Source: an uncultured Archangium sp.
GTDB taxonomy: Bacteria > Myxococcota > Myxococcia > Myxococcales > Myxococcaceae
Length of the DNA stretch: 64,000 nucleotides
NCBI GenBank assembly: GCA_903905455.1
Contig: CAIVGN010000097.1
Coordinates: forward strand, 62,001 to 126,000
Reading direction: 5' to 3'
Both the position numbers and the translations under genes were made by a program. Shown here in pieces: positions 59,554 through 64,000 of this stretch; within the stretch, counting starts at the first letter, position 1, and each line of letters starts with the position of its first letter. The notes below the pieces were generated by a model, which was not told where the DNA came from, searched no databases, and was given only the letters and a program-made list of their open reading frames with translations.

Positions 59554-60505
59554 GTTCCTCCTCGTCGCGCTCGCGGCTTCGATCTCCTTCGCCGACCCCA
59601 TCGTCGGCGCGGGCGTAGGCAACGCCGACACCTTCGTCTCCGAGGGCAGCAAGCTCTTCAACAAGAAGCAGTACGTCAAGGCCGCCGAGCAGTTCCTCAA
59701 GGCCACCCGGGCCAACCCGGCCAACGCGCAGGTCTACGTGCAGCTGGCGCGGGCCGAGATGCTCAGCAAGCAACTCCAGCGCTCCTGCTACGCCTACCGC
59801 GTGTACCTGAAGGCGACGCCCGACAGCCCGGATCGCAAGAAGGCCGCGGCCGAGAGCGACCAGTGCGAGCGCCAGGTCAAGACCATGCGCAAGATGCCCG
59901 AGGACCCCACCAGGGGCTTCGTGGATCTCCGCGCGGCGTTCTTCACGGCCCTCGACGCGAGGGACCTCCTCGGCGCGAACTCGGCGTCGGAGACCCTCAA
60001 GACGCTGGTGCACGACGGCTTCCTCGGGCCCGAACTCGGCGAGATGGCCCAGAAGCTGGGCACCGTCGCCACCTCCGAGGCTGACGGCATTCACCGCCGC
60101 GCGCTGTCCGGCGAGAAGCTGACCTCCGAAGTCCTCCGCAGCGCCCGGCCGCTCTACCAGGTGGCCCAGGAGGTCGGCGCTTCGGTCACCGACGCCAAGG
60201 GACGGATGGCCTTCCTCGACGGCCTCGCGGAGCTCAACGACAAGGCCTGGAAGCGCGCCGAGACGCACTTCTCCGAGGCGGCGAAGAGCGACCCCTCGAA
60301 CAAGGAGTACGCCTACTTCCGCGCGCTGGCGCTCTTCCAGTCAGGTGATCGCGGCCAGGCCCTCAAGGTGCTCGAGGCCGAGCTGAAGGACGACCCCCGC
60401 ACCGTCGTGTTGCGTGCGTCCGTGGCCCTGGGCGATTCTCCCGAGGCCGGCGCCGCGGAGCTCGAGAAGCTCTTGTTCAGCACGCGCTACCCGCCGGAGA
60501 AGTAA
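59543..60505 (+). CDS. Exported TPR-repeat protein
   Basis: 320 residues starting at ATG 59543, inside the end of the PEGA gene (11-base overlap), so translation is coupled. Signal peptide RSEFLLVALAASISFA. TPR-like helices are seen near the start (LFNKKQYVKAAEQFLKATRA, AQVYVQLARAEMLSKQLQ) and near the end (DKAWKRAETHFSEAAK, ALALFQSGDRGQALKVLEAE), with a less regular helical middle. TPRs act as protein-binding scaffolds; here probably periplasmic between the outer-membrane PEGA protein and the inner-membrane kinase tail. The kinase gene starts 16 bases later. Confidence 0.88.
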   Translation: MRSEFLLVALAASISFADPIVGAGVGNADTFVSEGSKLFNKKQYVKAAEQFLKATRANPANAQVYVQLARAEMLSKQLQRSCYAYRVYLKATPDSPDRKKAAAESDQCERQVKTMRKMPEDPTRGFVDLRAAFFTALDARDLLGANSASETLKTLVHDGFLGPELGEMAQKLGTVATSEADGIHRRALSGEKLTSEVLRSARPLYQVAQEVGASVTDAKGRMAFLDGLAELNDKAWKRAETHFSEAAKSDPSNKEYAYFRALALFQSGDRGQALKVLEAELKDDPRTVVLRASVALGDSPEAGAAELEKLLFSTRYPPEK

Positions 60506-60521
60506 CCGAGAGAGAGAGACA

Positions 60522-62273
60522 GTGGCCGTCTTCATTTGCCAGGGGTGCGGCGCCGAGCACCAGAGCTGGGGCGGCAAGTGCCCCCAGTGCGGTACCTCCG
60601 AGACGATTCGCCTGTCGCCTTCCACCGATCGCATGATCGACCGGGTGGTGAAGGGGCGGTTCAAGATCATCCGCAAGCTGGGGCAGGGCGGCATGGGCGC
60701 CGTCTACCTCGCGGAGCAGCTGGGCATCGGCCAGAAGGTCGCGCTCAAGTTCCTCAAGTCGGAGTTCTCCACCGACGTGGAGATCGCCCGCCGCTTCTTG
60801 AACGAGGCCAAGTCCTACGCGCGCGTCGCGCACCCCAACGCCGTCGCGCTCCACGACTTCGGCCAGGACGATGAAGGCAACCTCTTCATCGCCATGGAGT
60901 ACTGCGAAGGCGTCGACCTCAAGAAGATGATCGCCGAGCACGGCCGCCTGCCGATGAACGAGGCGATCGAGATCGTCCAGCAGGTCGCCGAGGTGCTCGC
61001 CAACGCCCACACCAAGGGCGTCATCCACCGAGACCTGAAGCCCGAGAACATCATGATCCGCCGCGGCATCCGCAGCGTGCACGCCAAGGTGCTCGACTTC
61101 GGCATCGCCCGCCTGATGGACGCCGGCACCAAGCTCACCGTCGCCGGCGCCATCGCCGGCACGCCCCGCTACATGTCCCCCGAGCAGGTCGAGGGCAAGG
61201 AGGTCGATCTCCGCGCCGACATCTACTCGCTGGGCATCTGCCTCTACGAGGCGCTCACCGGGCGCCAGCCGTTCGACGGCAACACCATCACCGAGATCCT
61301 CCACCGCCAGGTGCGTGACCCGCTGCCCGCGCTGACCCTGCACTCGCCCGACCTCATCTTCCCGGAGATCGAGGCCGTGCTTCAGCGCGCCTGCGCCAAG
61401 CGCATCGAGGACCGCTGGCCGGACATGGTCGCGTTCTCCAACGCGCTCAACCTGGCGAACCCCACGCAGACGCAAATCCCGGTCTCGTCGTCGCAGCGCC
61501 TCAACGTCACCGGCGGCGCCATGGCCACGCCGCTCCCGGGCTCGAACCTCTCGGGCATCGCCACGCCGGGCACCATGCCTGACGCCGCCTCCACCGATCG
61601 CACCGTGATGCGCACCGGCGAGGCCTCGGCCGTCGAGCGCAGGCCCGTGGGCGTCGGCACCCAGCCGATGACCCTGGACATCGGCGCGGCGCCCCTCGAT
61701 CACCGCCCCGGCACCTCCACGCAGGTGGCCGACAGCTCGCTGCCACCCACCGTGCAGAAGTCGAAGGGGCCGATCATCGCCCTCGTGGTGGTGATCGCGG
61801 TCATCGTCGGCGGCCTGGCCCTCGTCGCCACCCGGCCCCCCGAGGCGAAGCCGGTCGAGCCCGTGGCCGTGGTGAAGCACGACGCTCCGAAGGTCGAGCC
61901 CATCGACGGCCCCGCCGCCGAGGCCCTGCGCCTGCTCCGCGAGCAGGAGCTGCGCACCCGCGAAGAGAACGCCCGCATGAGCCTGGGCAAGGCGAAGACC
62001 GAATTCGAGAACGCCAAGCTCGACGAGGCCGAGACCTACTTGAAGGGCGTCGACCCCACCACCGGCGCCGGGGCCGAGGCGAAGACGCTGCAAGAGAAGA
62101 TCGAGACCATCCGCCAGAAGGTGAAGACCGCGCAGGGGCTCAGCGCCGCGGGTAAGTGCGACCAGGCACTGCCCCTCTTCAAGTCCGTGCTCGAGCTCAA
62201 CGACCGGCTCCAGGACGCCCGGGCCGGTGCGCAGAAGTGCCGGGACAGCCTGGTCAGCCCGACGATGGAATGA
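60522..62273 (+). CDS. Membrane Ser/Thr protein kinase with N-terminal zinc ribbon
   Basis: 583 residues from GTG 60522. Cys6, Cys9, Cys20 and Cys23 make a zinc ribbon. The Hanks-type kinase domain (about 47-310) is intact: glycine loop GQGGMGAVYLAEQ (54-66), Lys76 in VALKF, RD-type catalytic loop HRDLKPEN (Asp171), DFG (Asp192), and activation segment ending GTPRYMSPEQ. A Ser/Thr/Pro-rich linker leads to a single membrane helix (ALVVVIAVIVGGLALVA, about 420-437), and the periplasmic tail is helical, TPR-like, with a Cys pair. The stop overlaps the acyltransferase start (ATGA). Likely a signal transducer for envelope state; partners inferred from the operon. Confidence 0.95.
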   Translation: MAVFICQGCGAEHQSWGGKCPQCGTSETIRLSPSTDRMIDRVVKGRFKIIRKLGQGGMGAVYLAEQLGIGQKVALKFLKSEFSTDVEIARRFLNEAKSYARVAHPNAVALHDFGQDDEGNLFIAMEYCEGVDLKKMIAEHGRLPMNEAIEIVQQVAEVLANAHTKGVIHRDLKPENIMIRRGIRSVHAKVLDFGIARLMDAGTKLTVAGAIAGTPRYMSPEQVEGKEVDLRADIYSLGICLYEALTGRQPFDGNTITEILHRQVRDPLPALTLHSPDLIFPEIEAVLQRACAKRIEDRWPDMVAFSNALNLANPTQTQIPVSSSQRLNVTGGAMATPLPGSNLSGIATPGTMPDAASTDRTVMRTGEASAVERRPVGVGTQPMTLDIGAAPLDHRPGTSTQVADSSLPPTVQKSKGPIIALVVVIAVIVGGLALVATRPPEAKPVEPVAVVKHDAPKVEPIDGPAAEALRLLREQELRTREENARMSLGKAKTEFENAKLDEAETYLKGVDPTTGAGAEAKTLQEKIETIRQKVKTAQGLSAAGKCDQALPLFKSVLELNDRLQDARAGAQKCRDSLVSPTME

Positions 62274-63175
62274 GTCGCGCGGCCTGGCCTTCGCGCGTCG
62301 CCGTGGGGGGCTCCCTCGCGCTGTTGCGCTCGCTTCCCCGTCCGCTCCGCGAGGCCTTCGCCCGCTTCGTGGGCTGGTTCGCGTGGACCTTCCACATTCG
62401 CCGCGCCATCGCCTTCGACAACGTGCGCCACGCCTTCCCTGCGCTGAGCCCGGCCGAGCACCGCCGCGTGGTGCGAAAGGCCTACGGGGCGCTCTCCCAG
62501 GCCATGCTCGAGTCGGTGACCTCCGATCTCCTCTCGGCCTCGGAGCTCGACCAGTTGGTCCAGGTCGATGACTGGAAGGGCCTCGACGCGCTCCTGGCGG
62601 CGCGCCAGCCGGTGCTCATCGCCTCGGCGCACCTCGGCAGCTGGGAGCTCTTCGCCGAGGTCATGGCCCGCCGCGGCTTCGTGTTCTCCGCCGTGGTGCG
62701 CCCCCTGGCCGGCGCCTTCAACGAGTGGTTGGTGCGCAGCCGTAAGCGCGCGGGCGTGGAGCTGCTGCTCCAGCGGGGCGCGCTGCGCGGCATGCTCAAG
62801 GCCCTCAAGCGCGGCCGCGCCGTGGTGCAGCTGATCGACCAGGCGCTGCCCGGGCGCGAGGCCGTGTGGGTGCCGTTCTTCGGGCGCCCGGCGTCGACCA
62901 CCCCGGCGATCTCCATGGCCGCGCTGCGCTCAGGCGCGCCGGTCTACGTGGTGATCGCCGTGCGCGAGGCGGGGCGCCTGCGCATGTCCGTCGACGGCCC
63001 CATCGCCCTGCCCGCGGGTGACGACCGCCGCGCGATCATCGAGGCGCACACCGCCCAGCTCACCGCGGTGATCGAAGGCCACGTGCGCGCCCATCCCGAG
63101 CAGTGGTTGTGGCTCCACCGCCGTTGGAAGGGCGCGCCCCCTCAGATCGACAAGCGCAGCAGCACGCCGGCCTGA
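62270..63175 (+). CDS. LpxL/HtrB-like lysophospholipid acyltransferase
   Basis: 301 residues, the size of Kdo2-lipid A acyltransferases. The catalytic H-x4-E motif is SAHLGSWELFAE (His121, Glu126); the N-terminal part includes RRAIAFDNVRHAFP, the middle VQLIDQALPGREAVWVPFFG, and the end PEQWLWLHRRWK, all standard for the LpxL/LpxM family, which adds a secondary acyl chain to lipid A at the inner membrane. ATG 62270 overlaps the kinase stop by four bases, so the enzyme is co-translated with a Ser/Thr kinase, an unusual partner. Its end overlaps the convergent barrel gene by 34 bases. Acyl specificity unknown. Confidence 0.93.
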   Translation: MSRAAWPSRVAVGGSLALLRSLPRPLREAFARFVGWFAWTFHIRRAIAFDNVRHAFPALSPAEHRRVVRKAYGALSQAMLESVTSDLLSASELDQLVQVDDWKGLDALLAARQPVLIASAHLGSWELFAEVMARRGFVFSAVVRPLAGAFNEWLVRSRKRAGVELLLQRGALRGMLKALKRGRAVVQLIDQALPGREAVWVPFFGRPASTTPAISMAALRSGAPVYVVIAVREAGRLRMSVDGPIALPAGDDRRAIIEAHTAQLTAVIEGHVRAHPEQWLWLHRRWKGAPPQIDKRSSTPA

Positions 63176-64000
63176 AGCATGGGCGGGTAGCGCAGCGAAC
63201 CCAGGGACGTGGTCACCGCGTCGCGCTGGGCCTCGGGGGTGATGCTGGTGATCTCGCCGATGGTCTTCGTGCTCAGGCTGAAGCGCAGCTGCCCGCCCGT
63301 CTGGCCGTAGAACACCGACGCGAAGGCCTGCACCGAGAGGAAGTTGAGCACCCGGAAGATGACGTCCACGCGGGTCAACGCCGACGGATCGTTGATGATC
63401 ACGATGTTCGACAGCGAGATGGTGATCCAGTCGAAGCCCGGAATGCCGGGGGCGGCGAGGGTGACGGCCAGGTTGTGCTTGCCCTGGTACAGCGCCACGC
63501 TCTGGCTCGGGTCGAGCGTCTGGCTCAGCAGCGCCGGGGCGAAGGTCTTCACCTGGTAGCCGGTGGGCGTGTCGTAGCCGGCGGGGTTGTAGAAGTACTC
63601 CACGCCCAGGATCCCGAAGTTCTTGTCGGTGTAGTTGAACTGCCAGCTCGCGCCGCCAGACACCTGCACCATCACGCCCTTGGGCCGGTACGCCTCGATG
63701 TCCCCCAACTTCGAGATGAAGTTGTCCGCGTTGAGATCGCTGGGGTAGCGGAAGAGCACGAAGTCGCGCGCGTCGCGAAACGCGGCCTCGGCGTAGAGAT
63801 CGATGGGCCCCACCGCCGAGCTCACGTCGATTCCGTAGCGCCCGTAACACTCCTTGGGGTCCACGCCGCAGTAGCCGCGCCCCTGCTGCCAGACGCCCGA
63901 CAGGCCGATCTCCGCGGGGCCGACCACGAACTCGGCTCGCACCGCGCCGCCCAGTTGCTCGAACTTCAACCCCGACGAGCTGACGTTCACCGCGTCGAGC
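63142..64000 (-). CDS. Outer-membrane beta-barrel protein, 5' end cut by window
   Basis: The frame is open to the right window edge, so the N-terminus is missing; about 285 residues are visible. They alternate amphipathic strands (AEFVVGPAEIGLSGVWQQG, VMVQVSGGASWQFNYTD, NFGILGVEYFYNPAGY, LRFSLSTKTIGEIT) and end in LQAGVLLRLSI, consistent with a mid-sized outer-membrane barrel. Two cysteines (GYCGVDPKECYG) sit in a probable outer loop. It overlaps the acyltransferase gene tail by 34 bases on the other strand. No family could be assigned. Confidence 0.8.
   Translation of the reverse strand, partial: LDAVNVSSSGLKFEQLGGAVRAEFVVGPAEIGLSGVWQQGRGYCGVDPKECYGRYGIDVSSAVGPIDLYAEAAFRDARDFVLFRYPSDLNADNFISKLGDIEAYRPKGVMVQVSGGASWQFNYTDKNFGILGVEYFYNPAGYDTPTGYQVKTFAPALLSQTLDPSQSVALYQGKHNLAVTLAAPGIPGFDWITISLSNIVIINDPSALTRVDVIFRVLNFLSVQAFASVFYGQTGGQLRFSLSTKTIGEITSITPEAQRDAVTTSLGSLRYPPMLQAGVLLRLSI

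Overview
The window is very GC-rich, gene-dense bacterial chromosome with G/C-dominated third codon positions. The gene content points to a myxobacterium (Myxococcota). Evidence: many secreted Cys-rich lipoproteins, MopE-type Asn/Asp-Cys-Asp repeats, PEGA proteins next to a transmembrane Ser/Thr kinase, and a C-terminal tail at 33478-33543 that looks like a MYXO-CTERM sorting signal. I found no insertion sequence, prophage, CRISPR array or rRNA. One tRNA (anticodon CAT) is present.

Layout. 1-5142: a truncated alpha/beta hydrolase, a CPA2 cation/proton antiporter, small envelope proteins (one of only 30 residues), an Mpo1-like membrane protein and a Crp/Fnr regulator. 5167-11603: queA-tgt, then yajC-secD-secF, with an antisense Cys-rich lipoprotein gene between the two halves and a good sigma-70-like promoter in front of yajC. 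11590-21568: an MscS-type channel, a YceI protein, a polytopic membrane protein with a zinc ribbon, a VIT/vWA protein, and a leftward operon of universal stress protein, short-chain dehydrogenase, fatty acid desaturase and a 52-residue protein. 21664-33546: two giant tandem Cys-rich/Gly-rich lipoproteins, further lipoproteins, an LpqC-like esterase and a PHP-domain metallohydrolase with the sorting tail. 33531-44725: an alpha-2-macroglobulin homologue, beta-barrel-like proteins, hydrolases, a tRNA, a TetR regulator, a thioredoxin with a histone H1-like tail, an alkyltransferase-like protein and a c-type cytochrome. 44801-49604: the macromolecular synthesis operon, leftward, rpsU-yqeY-dnaG-rpoD, with a clear intrinsic terminator/attenuator after rpsU. 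49678-64000: a double-FHA protein, a second PHP-domain protein (lipoprotein), a TrmJ-like methyltransferase, membrane and barrel proteins, an Fpg/MutM glycosylase, then a rightward operon of PEGA-barrel protein, TPR protein, zinc-ribbon Ser/Thr kinase and LpxL-like acyltransferase, facing a truncated outer-membrane protein.

How they fit together. Housekeeping blocks (tRNA queuosine modification, Sec export, replication and transcription initiation) alternate with envelope genes. Roughly half of the proteins carry Sec or lipoprotein signals, so the accessory part is mostly about the cell surface. The items most worth pursuing are the tandem MopE-type lipoproteins and the Cys module they share with other lipoproteins here, the thioredoxin-histone-tail fusion, the PEGA/TPR/kinase/acyltransferase operon, and the two PHP hydrolases anchored to the surface in different ways.
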